Position numbers and translations under genes: made by a program
NCBI GenBank assembly: GCA_031289385.1
Contig: JAITPP010000144.1
Location: forward strand, 1 to 6,737
Length of the DNA: 6,737 bases
Reading direction: 5' to 3'
Source: Prevotellaceae bacterium
GTDB lineage: Bacteria; Bacteroidota; Bacteroidia; Bacteroidales; UBA932
The notes under the pieces: model-generated
Database searches by the model: none
What the model was told of the DNA's origin: nothing
The model's input: only the letters and a program-made list of their open reading frames with translations
Shown: piece after piece, positions 1-6,134 of the stretch
Position numbering within the stretch: position 1 is the stretch's first letter
How the letters are laid out: every line of letters starts with the position of its first letter

Positions 1-66
1 GCCTACGGCTTGCAAAACGAAGGATGGTTCTTTTTTCTACCGAGCGATGCAAACCTAACGGCTTGC
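1..66. repeat. REP-like hairpin doublet, left end cut by the window edge
   Basis: Two similar palindromic units lie about 35 bases apart. The first begins at base 1 as GCC-TAC-GGC followed by TTGC, and its full left arm would start GCAA just outside the window. The second is complete at 49-66: GCAAACC, loop TAAC, GGCTTGC, giving six pairs and one A-C mismatch. The linker holds a T-run and a CTACCGAGCGATG stretch. This two-hairpin design resembles REP or REPIN elements spread by RAYT transposases, and I recall similar intergenic sequences in Bacteroidetes, but membership in a named family is inference. An open frame runs through it to a TAG at 88-90. It looks like a chance frame through the repeat rather than the end of a gene, though its upstream part cannot be seen. 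The rest of 67-148 is AT-rich and holds nothing I recognise apart from a small CAATTCAACAATTCAAC duplication near 114-131. Confidence 0.5.
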
Positions 67-148
67 TTTTTTGAAAACAATCTTTTATAGTTTATTTATT
101 TTTTGTTACTAAATAATTCAACAATTCAACAAAAAACAACCCAGCAAC

Positions 149-183
149 CGACTTATAACTTATAACTTACAACTTACGACTAA
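149..183 (+). repeat. Degenerate ACTTA tandem repeat, copy 1
   Basis: A run of ACTTATA, ACTTATA, ACTTACA and ACTTACGACTAA units with a period of about 7 to 10 bases. The same motif in reverse complement (TAGTCGTAAGTCGTAAGTTG) lies at 3505-3552, just after the gene that begins at 264. Degenerate repeats of this kind are common in the intergenic DNA of some Bacteroidetes. No function is evident. Confidence 0.55.
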
Positions 184-191
184 TAAAAAAA

Positions 192-223
192 TTTGCATCT
201 ATCCTAAATTATTTCTAATATTG
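192..223 (+). promoter_or_regulatory. Predicted Bacteroidetes-type promoter for the tricorn-type protease
   Basis: TTTG at 192-195 is followed by exactly 20 bases and then TAATATTG at 216-223. The Bacteroidetes primary sigma consensus is TTTG, 19 to 21 bases, TAnnTTTG, so only one core position differs (A for T in the -7 box). Transcription would start near 228-231 and leave an AT-rich leader of about 35 bases before the ATG at 264. No Shine-Dalgarno motif is present, as is usual in this phylum. Confidence 0.6.
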
Positions 224-263
224 TACTTTATTAAAATTTAAATAACATTTAAACAATTACATT

Positions 264-3200
264 ATGAAAAAATATTTAATATTTTTATTTGCATTTACTG
301 CAAGTGTTTTAGCTAATGCGCAAAACGAAACCCGATTACTTCGTTTCCCCACAACAAACGGCAACGATATTGTTTTTTCGTATGCAGGCGATTTATACAA
401 AGCATCGATAAACGGAGGCGAGGCTCAGCGATTAACCTCTCACGTTGGCTACGAAATGTTTCCGCGCTTTTCGCCCGACGGAAAATCAATAGCCTTCACC
501 GCTCAGTATGACGGGAATACCGAAGTATATACAATTCCTGCAACAGGCGGCGAGCCGCATCGCTTAACATACACGGCAACAAACAGTCGCGACGATTTAG
601 GCGACAGAATGGGACCAAACAACATCGTAATGACGTGGACACCCGACGGCTCGAATATCGTTTACCGCAACCGAATAAGTAGCGGATTTAGCGGCAAACT
701 TTATTCAGTTGCAAAAAACGGCGGATTAAGTCAAGTTATTCCTTTGCCCGAAGGCGGTTTTTGCTCGTATTCTCCCGATGGTAAACAGTTGGCTTACAAT
801 CGCGTAATGCGCGAATTTCGTACATGGAAATATTACAAGGGAGGAATGGCTGACGATGTATGGATTTACAACGCCGACAAAAAAACCGTCGAAAACATTA
901 CAAACAACGACGCTCAGGATATTATTCCGATGTGGATAAACGATGAAATATTTTTTATTTCGGACAGAGATAGAATTATGAATATTTTTGTTTACAACAT
1001 CGCAACAAAAACAACAAGCAAAGTAACCGATTTTGCCGAATACGATGTGAAATTTCCAAGCAGCAACGGCAACAATATTGTATTCGAAAACGGCGGATAT
1101 ATTTACAAATTGGATGCACGCACAAAACATTTCGACAAAGTGCCGATAACCGTATCGTCGGATAATGTATATGCACGCAACGAAATAAAAACAGGCGCAG
1201 AATATCTGCGAAATGCCGCAATTTCGCCCGATGGCTCGCGACTGATTTTAACCGCTCGCGGCGAAATTTTTAACGTTCCCGCAGAAAAAGGCGTAACAAA
1301 AAATATTACCCGCACCGCAGGAGTACACGAACGCAACGCCAAATATTCGCCCGACGGAAAATATATTGCCTACATCAGCGATGCAACGGGCGAAACCGAA
1401 ATATATCTGCAAGATTCCGACGGCAGTCAAGCAAATCAAATTACCAAAAACAACGATACTTATATTCGCAATTTTATATGGAGTCCCAACTCAAAATCAA
1501 TAGTTTATACCGACAGAAAAAACAGAATTGTTGCGGTAGATATTGCATCGCAACAAAAAACGCAGATATTGCAGGATAAATTAAGCGAAATTGTAGATGT
1601 AGCGTTTTCGCCCGACAGCAAATGGCTGGCTTATTCGCGCATGTCCGAAAATCAGTTTAATATTGTTTATGTTTACAACCTTGCCGATAAAAAAGAATAT
1701 GCCGTTACCGACAAATGGTACGAATCGTATTATCCTGTTTTCAGCACCGATGGAAAATATTTGATATTCACATCAGCACGCGATTTTAATCCAACTTACG
1801 GCAGAACAGAATGGAATCATACGTTTAGCAATATGAACGGCGTTTACATTGCTTTGCTTGATAAAAATACGCCATCGCCGTTTATTTTGAAAGATGCAAA
1901 AGTGAAAACAGACGAGCCTAAAACAGATGACGCAAAAACCGATAATTCAAAAAAAGATAACGCCAAAAAAGAAGATACCGAAAAAGAAATATCAGTAAAA
2001 ATTGATATTGACGGAATTGGCGAACGCATAATAAAATTGCCTATTGCGGCAGGTAATTACGATGATTTTTATTCTAACGGAAAAAAAATCTGGTATCGCT
2101 CGCGCGGAACGTTAAAAGTTTTTGATATCGAAAAACAAAAAGAAGATATTATTGCCGAAAACACAAGAATGATTGTTGCCGCCAACAACAAAAAAGTGCT
2201 TTTAATAGGTAAAAATCACACAGTTACCGATATTCCTTCGGGCAAAGTAAATTTAGATGAAAAAGTTGATTTGTCAAACATGAAAATCAATGTAGATTAT
2301 TCGCAAGAATGGGCTCAGATTTTTGATGAGGCATGGCGTGCTTATCGCGATGGTTTTTATTTGGAAAACATGCACGGCTTTGATTGGAAAGCAATTAAGA
2401 AAAAATATGCGGTATTGTTGCCTTTTGTAAAAACACGATTAGATTTGAATTACGTTATCGGCGAAATGATTGGCGAACTTAATTGCGGACACGCCTACAT
2501 AAACCCCGGCGAAACAGAACGCCCCAAGAAAATAGAAACAGGATTGCTTGGCGCAGAAATTTCGCGCGATAAAAGCGGATTTTTCCGTATCGAAAAAATA
2601 TTACAGGGAGCATCGTGGAGTAAAGATTTGCGCTCGCCTTTAACCGAAGCGGGAATAAACGCAAAACAAGGCGATTATATCGTAGCAATAGATGGAATTG
2701 CAACAAACAGCGTTGAAAATATATTTGAACTATTGGTTGGCAAAGCCGATGTTCCTGTTGAATTATCGCTAAACACCGCGCCGCAACTTGCAGGAGTGCG
2801 TAAAGTAATAATCACTCCCGTTGCCGAAGAATATTCGCTTTATCATTATAATTGGGTACAAAACAACATCAAAAAAGTGAATGATGCAAGCAACGGACGA
2901 ATTGGCTACATCTATATTCCCGATATGGGACCCGAAGGATTAACAGAATTTGCAAAATATTTTTATCCTCAATTAGATAAAGAAGGGCTGATTATCGACG
3001 ACAGAGCAAACGGCGGCGGCAATGTTTCGCCAATGATTCTTGAACGTCTGGCTCGCGAACCTTATCGGCTCACAATGCGGCGCGGCTCGTCGCTTGTAGG
3101 CACTGTTCCCGATGCCGTGCAGGTAGGACCAAAAGTGTGCCTTGTAAACAAATATTCGGCATCCGATGGCGACCTTTTTCCGTGGGGATTCAAAGCCTTA

Positions 3201-3506
3201 GGTTTGGGTAAACTTATAGGAACACGCACGTGGGGCGGAATTATAGGAATAAGCGGCTCGCTGCCGTATATCGACGGAACAGATATTCGCGTTCCATTTT
3301 TCACAAGTTACGACACAAACGGGCAATGGATTATAGAAAATCATGGCGTTGACCCCGATATTTTAATTGATAACAACCCGATAAAAGAATGGAACGGCGA
3401 AGATGAACAACTAAACCGCGCAATAGAAGAAGTTATGAACGAACTGAAAAATCGTAAACCCTTAGCGCCAATTCCCGCACCACGCAACTGGAACGGGGGA
3501 TTATAG
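264..3506 (+). CDS. Exported tricorn-type S41 family serine protease
   Basis: Residues 1-20 form a signal peptide ending in ANA before Gln20/Asn21, so the protein is probably periplasmic or envelope-bound. Residues of about 25-540 are a TolB/WD40-like beta-propeller region with repeated SPDGK-type blade motifs (FSPDGK, YSPDGK, ISPDGS, WSPNSK, FSPDSK). A charged linker occupies 543-575. The core follows: a helical region from about 680 (EWAQIFDEAWRAYRDGF), CGHAY with likely catalytic His743, a PDZ domain at about 757-840, and the nucleophile motif SASDGD with likely Ser967. ENHGVDPD carries a likely catalytic Glu1025. These align with H746, S965 and E1023 of archaeal tricorn. The length matches the family and all expected catalytic residues are present, so it should be active. 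By family knowledge it degrades peptides, with the propeller gating access; substrates are unknown. It appears monocistronic, with its own promoter at 192-223. The only odd part is the repetitive linker. The family call is firm, while catalytic numbering rests on motif alignment by eye. Confidence 0.95.
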   Translation: MKKYLIFLFAFTASVLANAQNETRLLRFPTTNGNDIVFSYAGDLYKASINGGEAQRLTSHVGYEMFPRFSPDGKSIAFTAQYDGNTEVYTIPATGGEPHRLTYTATNSRDDLGDRMGPNNIVMTWTPDGSNIVYRNRISSGFSGKLYSVAKNGGLSQVIPLPEGGFCSYSPDGKQLAYNRVMREFRTWKYYKGGMADDVWIYNADKKTVENITNNDAQDIIPMWINDEIFFISDRDRIMNIFVYNIATKTTSKVTDFAEYDVKFPSSNGNNIVFENGGYIYKLDARTKHFDKVPITVSSDNVYARNEIKTGAEYLRNAAISPDGSRLILTARGEIFNVPAEKGVTKNITRTAGVHERNAKYSPDGKYIAYISDATGETEIYLQDSDGSQANQITKNNDTYIRNFIWSPNSKSIVYTDRKNRIVAVDIASQQKTQILQDKLSEIVDVAFSPDSKWLAYSRMSENQFNIVYVYNLADKKEYAVTDKWYESYYPVFSTDGKYLIFTSARDFNPTYGRTEWNHTFSNMNGVYIALLDKNTPSPFILKDAKVKTDEPKTDDAKTDNSKKDNAKKEDTEKEISVKIDIDGIGERIIKLPIAAGNYDDFYSNGKKIWYRSRGTLKVFDIEKQKEDIIAENTRMIVAANNKKVLLIGKNHTVTDIPSGKVNLDEKVDLSNMKINVDYSQEWAQIFDEAWRAYRDGFYLENMHGFDWKAIKKKYAVLLPFVKTRLDLNYVIGEMIGELNCGHAYINPGETERPKKIETGLLGAEISRDKSGFFRIEKILQGASWSKDLRSPLTEAGINAKQGDYIVAIDGIATNSVENIFELLVGKADVPVELSLNTAPQLAGVRKVIITPVAEEYSLYHYNWVQNNIKKVNDASNGRIGYIYIPDMGPEGLTEFAKYFYPQLDKEGLIIDDRANGGGNVSPMILERLAREPYRLTMRRGSSLVGTVPDAVQVGPKVCLVNKYSASDGDLFPWGFKALGLGKLIGTRTWGGIIGISGSLPYIDGTDIRVPFFTSYDTNGQWIIENHGVDPDILIDNNPIKEWNGEDEQLNRAIEEVMNELKNRKPLAPIPAPRNWNGGL
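1908..1982 (+). repeat. In-frame 15-bp tandem repeat encoding a charged pentapeptide linker
   Basis: Five consecutive 15-base units encode residues 549-573 of the protease: TDEPK, TDDAK, TDNSK, KDNAK, KEDTE. The DNA units are diverged but stay in frame. This Lys/Asp-rich segment sits between the propeller blades and the helical core. It is likely a disordered, length-variable spacer created by slippage. Charged linkers at this place are common in bacterial tricorn homologues. Confidence 0.7.
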
Positions 3507-3785
3507 TCGTTAGTTGGTAGTCGTAAGTCGTAAGTTGTTAGTCATAAGTCGGGTGATTATTTTTTGGTTTGTTTACTATTTACTATTGACTATTGATTAT
3601 TGACTATTGGTTATTTATTATTTATTATTAAAGCATGCAGATTGCACAGATAAAATCAATTACGAATTACGAATTACGATTTTGCAAATAAAAACCTTTT
3701 GCGTTCTTTGCGAAAAACTTTGCAAACTTTGCGGTAAATCTCTTAACTATTAATTGTTAATTATTAATTCTCAATTCTCAATTTA
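3505..3785. repeat. Intergenic patchwork of degenerate short repeats
   Basis: This spacer contains no gene but consists almost wholly of short-period repeats. At 3505-3552 are TAGTCGTAAG-type units, which begin inside the stop codon of the protease gene and are the inverse of the block at 149-183. At 3571-3629 are ACTATTG/TTATTTA units. At 3658-3683 is an 8-base ATTACGAA tandem that recurs at 5839-5858. At 3697-3735 TTTGCG/TTTGCA occurs four times. At 3739-3785 are TTAATT/TCAATTC units. I recall several of these, notably the TTTGCG and ATTACGAA types, as dispersed intergenic repeats of Bacteroidetes. No hairpin with a T-tract for the plus-strand gene is visible here. Confidence 0.6.
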
Positions 3786-3822
3786 AAAAACAAAGGCTGC
3801 CTCAAAAAAAAGACAGCCTTTG
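3785..3822 (-). terminator. Rho-independent terminator of the rubrerythrin gene
   Basis: CAAAGGCTG at 3791-3799 pairs perfectly with CAGCCTTTG at 3814-3822 around a 14-base loop. On the minus strand the stem is followed by six T residues (3790-3785), 25 bases past the rubrerythrin stop codon. On the plus strand no T-tract follows, so it serves the minus-strand gene mainly, though it might also slow transcription coming from the protease gene. Confidence 0.8.
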
Positions 3823-3846
3823 CACTTAAATATAAAAAAAGAAAAC

Positions 3847-4422
3847 TTAATAATTTGTCTTCATTATTTCGAAGTACGACTGAGCGTGTTTGCAAGCGGG
3901 GCATAATGCGGGTGCTGATTTCCCTACATAAATAAATCCGCAATTACGACATTGCCATGTAACTTCTCTGTCGCTTTTAAATACGTTGTCGTTTTCTATG
4001 TTAGCCAAAAATTTACGATAACGTTCTTCGTGTCCTTTTTCGGCTATCGAAATATTACGGTACATAACGGCAATTTCCGTAAATCCTTCTTCGTCGGCAA
4101 TATCGGCAAACATTGGATAATCTTGCTCCCATTCTTCGTGTTCGCCTTGTGCTGCAGCCAACAGATTTTCGGCGGTTGTGCCTATCATTCCTGCCGGATA
4201 ACTTGCTGTAATTTCAACCATTCCGCCTTCCAAATATTTGAACATACGTTCTGCATGTTCTTTTTCCTGATTAGCGGTTTCTTCAAAAATCGCTGCAATT
4301 TGTTCAAATCCTTCTTTTTTTGCTTTGCTCGCAAAATATGTGTATCGCATACGAGCTTGCGATTCGCCGGCAAACGATGTTAGCAGGCTTTTTTCTGTTC
4401 TTGTTCCTTTAATGCTTTTCAT
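3847..4422 (-). CDS. rbr: Rubrerythrin
   Basis: A 191-residue cytoplasmic non-haem iron protein that reduces hydrogen peroxide to water and protects anaerobes from oxidative stress, with electrons usually supplied through rubredoxin-type partners. The N-terminal ferritin-like four-helix domain (about 1-145) carries a full di-iron ligand set by motif: Glu20 (GES), Glu53 and His56 (EKEH), Glu94 and Glu97 (GEHEEWE), Glu128 and His131 (EKGH). The C-terminal rubredoxin-like domain has Cys158/Cys161 (CRNC) and Cys174/Cys177 (CPAC). The length equals the classical rubrerythrin of Desulfovibrio, and no key residue is missing. The ATG at 4422 is preceded by an A-rich stretch and a short leader from the promoter at 4449-4480. 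The gene ends at its own terminator and is convergent with the protease gene. The lipoprotein gene upstream lies on the same strand 89 bases away, but the intervening promoter argues for independent control. Confidence 0.97.
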   Translation of the reverse strand: MKSIKGTRTEKSLLTSFAGESQARMRYTYFASKAKKEGFEQIAAIFEETANQEKEHAERMFKYLEGGMVEITASYPAGMIGTTAENLLAAAQGEHEEWEQDYPMFADIADEEGFTEIAVMYRNISIAEKGHEERYRKFLANIENDNVFKSDREVTWQCRNCGFIYVGKSAPALCPACKHAQSYFEIMKTNY

Positions 4423-4448
4423 TTCTTTACTTTTTTTGTTTTACAATG

Positions 4449-4480
4449 CAAAAATATATAAAATTTGGAATTATTACAAA
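4449..4480 (-). promoter_or_regulatory. Predicted Bacteroidetes-type promoter of the rubrerythrin gene
   Basis: On the minus strand TTTG (4480-4477) is followed by exactly 20 bases and then TATTTTTG (4456-4449). This matches TTTG-N20-TAnnTTTG at every fixed position. The predicted start of transcription near 4443 leaves a leader of about 20 bases before the ATG at 4422. A consensus promoter suggests strong basal expression, and I see no clear operator palindrome around it. Confidence 0.75.
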
Positions 4481-4511
4481 TTTACAATTATTTTTATAAA
4501 ATTTAATTTCA

Positions 4512-4958
4512 TCAATTTCGTACAACAAAAAACTGATTTGATACCGACATCTGCACCTGATACCTTACCAATCGCGCGTTTCCTGATAATCCGTCGTTGT
4601 CAAGTTCAAAAATTTTGTTGCATTTGCCGCATTTCACTTTAAGAATTGCATCGTTTACAATCTGCAACTTTGTTAAATCCGTCGGGCAAGTTGCAGCATA
4701 AGCCGCATACGAATCTGACGCTAACATTCGGCAAACAAATATTCCATGATTTTCGTATCCGCAACTTTGTCCGCCGTTGTGGCTGCACGAATTTGTAACC
4801 GCAAGCCCGCCCGGAGATGTCAATGTTCTGTTAAAATCGGTAAGCGGATATACTAAAAAATTAACCTCGCGATAAGGGATATTATTTTCATATTTACTTT
4901 CGCCGCACGACAATGCCGAAAATAAAAAAATAAAAAAATATATAAAATTCTTTTTCAT
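4512..4958 (-). CDS. Probable lipoprotein with a degenerate Rieske-like C-terminal domain
   Basis: A 148-residue protein that begins with a charged tip (MKKN) and a Phe/Ile-rich hydrophobic stretch ending ALSC. Cys18 is the likely lipidated residue, although the lipobox is imperfect (Ala at -3). The C-terminal half has the layout of small Rieske-type lipoproteins of Bacteroidetes as I remember them: AATCP (Cys91), a strand, KVKCGKC (Cys110, Cys113), IFELDNDG, SGNA, then RYQV and FFVVRN strands. A genuine Rieske [2Fe-2S] site needs CxH and CxxH. Here these are C91-P-T and C110-G-K-C113, so both His ligands are missing. Additional Cys58, Cys66 and Cys76 with His60 and His71 lie ahead of it. It may keep the fold without the cluster, use cysteines structurally, or bind another metal. 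It sits upstream of rubrerythrin and is divergent from the pair at 5015-5801. No convincing promoter or terminator was found for it. Confidence 0.7.
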   Translation of the reverse strand: MKKNFIYFFIFLFSALSCGESKYENNIPYREVNFLVYPLTDFNRTLTSPGGLAVTNSCSHNGGQSCGYENHGIFVCRMLASDSYAAYAATCPTDLTKLQIVNDAILKVKCGKCNKIFELDNDGLSGNARLVRYQVQMSVSNQFFVVRN

Positions 4959-5014
4959 ATCAGAATAAATTTATAATTTAGCAGTTCATATTATCGCATA
5001 AAAACAAAAAAACA

Positions 5015-5350
5015 ATGCAAAAAACACTACTACGAATAACAAAGATAATAATTTTTGCGCTGATAATAACATCATGTTCGCAAAAACAAGGCATAAATTC
5101 TGTTAATAATCGCTCGTCGCTGAGGAAAGAACAGCGTGTGCGCGAAAAAAACACCCGTTATTGGAGTCGCCAAGATGCAAAAGAAAACAAAGATGAACTC
5201 AAACGCAAGAAAAAAGAAGAAAAAGAGTATAACAAATACATGAAAAAAGAGCGCAAACGGCACTTGGAATGGCAAGACGATGACGTAAAAAAACGTATCA
5301 AGCAGAACGAAAAAAACGCAAAAAAAGAAATGAAAAATAAATCAAAATAA
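5015..5350 (+). CDS. Small, very basic lipoprotein of unknown function
   Basis: A 111-residue protein with an N-terminal hydrophobic segment and a clear lipobox, I-T-S-Cys21 (ALIITSC), so it is probably lipidated and anchored in the envelope. The mature part is almost entirely charged, rich in Lys, Glu, Arg and Asn, with RYWSRQDAKENK near 48-59, a Lys/Glu run (KRKKKEEKEYNKYMKKERKR) and HLEWQDDDVKKRIKQN. It should form a long helix or coiled coil, and its positive charge could let it bind anionic polymers such as peptidoglycan, LPS or nucleic acid, but that is inference. I recall similar small charged lipoproteins in Bacteroidetes but know no name for them. The ATG at 5015 follows an A-rich stretch. 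A weak TAATTTAG box lies at 4974-4981. Only one base separates its stop from the next ATG, so the two genes are almost surely co-transcribed and translationally coupled. Confidence 0.75.
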   Translation: MQKTLLRITKIIIFALIITSCSQKQGINSVNNRSSLRKEQRVREKNTRYWSRQDAKENKDELKRKKKEEKEYNKYMKKERKRHLEWQDDDVKKRIKQNEKNAKKEMKNKSK

Positions 5351-5351
5351 A

Positions 5352-5801
5352 ATGGAAATAGAAGATATTTTAAAATTGTTGGTAGTAGCCCTTTTTCTTA
5401 TTCCCGGATTGTTCGGCAAAAAGAAGAAAAAAGAAGATACACGCAGGCAGCAGCCTACCGAAGTTCGCGAATACGACGATCCTTTCAAAGATTTTGAAAC
5501 CTTTGAACGCGATGATGATTTTCGTGAAGAATATGAAATGCAACAAAATCCCGTTAACGTTCATACCCAAACGATAGACATTATTCCCGAAGAAGAAGGA
5601 ACATCGGTGTTTGCGCAAAGCCAAATAGAAAAAGCGTTGGCGCTGATAGCCAAACAAGAAAGCAGCAACAACGAAATCTCACAAAACGAAATACACGGCG
5701 TAGAAACAGACGCAGATACCGACAACAACGATTTTTTAACCGACTTTGACGCGCGGCAGGCTCTAATATATTCGGAAATTTTTAACAGCAAATATGTGTA
5801 G
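5352..5801 (+). CDS. Single-span membrane protein with acidic cytoplasmic domain
   Basis: A 149-residue protein. Residues of about 8-22 (KLLVVALFLIPGLFG) form one short membrane segment followed at once by KKKKK, which by the positive-inside rule suggests a cytoplasmic C-terminal part. From about 40 onwards it is strongly acidic and probably disordered (EYDDPFKDFETFERDDDF, then EEEG and DADTDNND). It ends in FDARQALIYSEIFNSKYV. I recognise this ending, of the form FDxRxAxIYSEIxNxKY, as a recurrent C-terminal motif of small uncharacterised Bacteroidetes proteins, so the gene is probably conserved rather than orphan. The start lies one base after the preceding stop. That coupling suggests partnership between this acidic protein and the basic lipoprotein before it, though they may sit on opposite sides of the envelope. 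No function is known to me. Confidence 0.8.
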   Translation: MEIEDILKLLVVALFLIPGLFGKKKKKEDTRRQQPTEVREYDDPFKDFETFERDDDFREEYEMQQNPVNVHTQTIDIIPEEEGTSVFAQSQIEKALALIAKQESSNNEISQNEIHGVETDADTDNNDFLTDFDARQALIYSEIFNSKYV

Positions 5802-5919
5802 AATTAAGAATGAAGAGTTAAGAATGAAGAATGAAAAACAATTACGAATTACGATTTTTTGTTTCGTTGCTGATTTTAAAAATCACGAGATAAGACAGAT
5901 TTACACGGATAAAAAAAAC
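5802..5919. repeat. Low-complexity degenerate repeats after the membrane-protein gene
   Basis: The gap begins with AAGAATGAAGAGTT-type units at 5802-5838. At 5839-5858 is the same ATTACGAATTACGATTTT sequence found at 3658-3683, in the same orientation. At about 5886-5916 comes an ACAGATTTACACGGATAAAA stretch, a type I recall as a widely dispersed intergenic sequence. No gene and no clear terminator hairpin was seen here. Confidence 0.5.
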
Positions 5920-5933
5920 AATTACAAATTAAG

Positions 5934-5977
5934 TGCCCTGAAAGGGCAACTTATTTTAGAGTAGGGCAACACCCTAC
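5934..5977. repeat. Compact two-hairpin dispersed-repeat-like element
   Basis: Hairpin one is TGCCCT, loop GAA, AGGGCA (5934-5948, six perfect pairs). Hairpin two is GTAGGG, loop CAACA, CCCTAC (5961-5977, six perfect pairs), 12 bases further on. The arms of the two hairpins share the AGGG/CCCT core, so they can also pair across. I recall GCCCTGAAAGGGC followed by a CCCTAGGGC-type hairpin as a dispersed palindromic repeat of several bacterial phyla; that identification is from memory. No T-tract follows, so it is not a typical terminator. Confidence 0.5.
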
Positions 5978-6086
5978 GAAAAAATTAAATAAAAGAAAAG
6001 TTTTTGCTATTAAAATATTTTTCATAATTTTGTGAAAATTAACAGAATTGTAAACAAAAAAAATTGCTAATGATATAACAAAAATA

Positions 6087-6129
6087 GCGGATAATCCGCA
6101 ATAAAATACACAAAATAGCGTTGCTATTT
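6087..6129. other. Two small perfect hairpins beside the larger inverted-repeat structure
   Basis: GCGGA-TAA-TCCGC at 6087-6099 (five pairs) and AAATAGC-GTT-GCTATTT at 6113-6129 (seven pairs). The AAAATAGCG sequence leads into both. They sit just left of the structure at 6135-6262 and may belong to it. No T-tract follows either hairpin. Confidence 0.4.
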
Positions 6130-6134
6130 GTTCT

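Noticed and set aside
1..90. A frame open from the window edge to a TAG at 88-90, possibly the tail of an upstream gene
   Set aside because: It runs straight through the palindromic repeat and gives a short peptide with no recognisable motif, so a repeat explains it better. The missing upstream sequence leaves some doubt.
726..1439. Several minus-strand frames of 60-134 codons inside the protease gene
   Set aside because: They lie opposite propeller-coding sequence, have Cys/Phe-rich translations without motifs, and reflect the codon use of the real gene.
3505..3683. A possible CRISPR array
   Set aside because: The repeats have periods of only 7 to 10 bases, are degenerate and lack unique spacers, and no cas gene is present.
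3952..4383. A 143-codon plus-strand frame opposite the rubrerythrin gene
   Set aside because: The minus strand encodes a complete rubrerythrin with all metal ligands. The plus frame is rich in Phe and Cys and recalls no protein family.
4325..4642. A 105-codon plus-strand frame across the rubrerythrin promoter
   Set aside because: It overlaps two supported minus-strand genes and a consensus minus-strand promoter, and its translation is low in complexity.
4959..5014. Divergent promoters in the 56-base gap between the two lipoprotein genes
   Set aside because: Only partial boxes (TAATTTAG, TAAATTTA) without properly spaced TTTG partners are visible, so no site is called.
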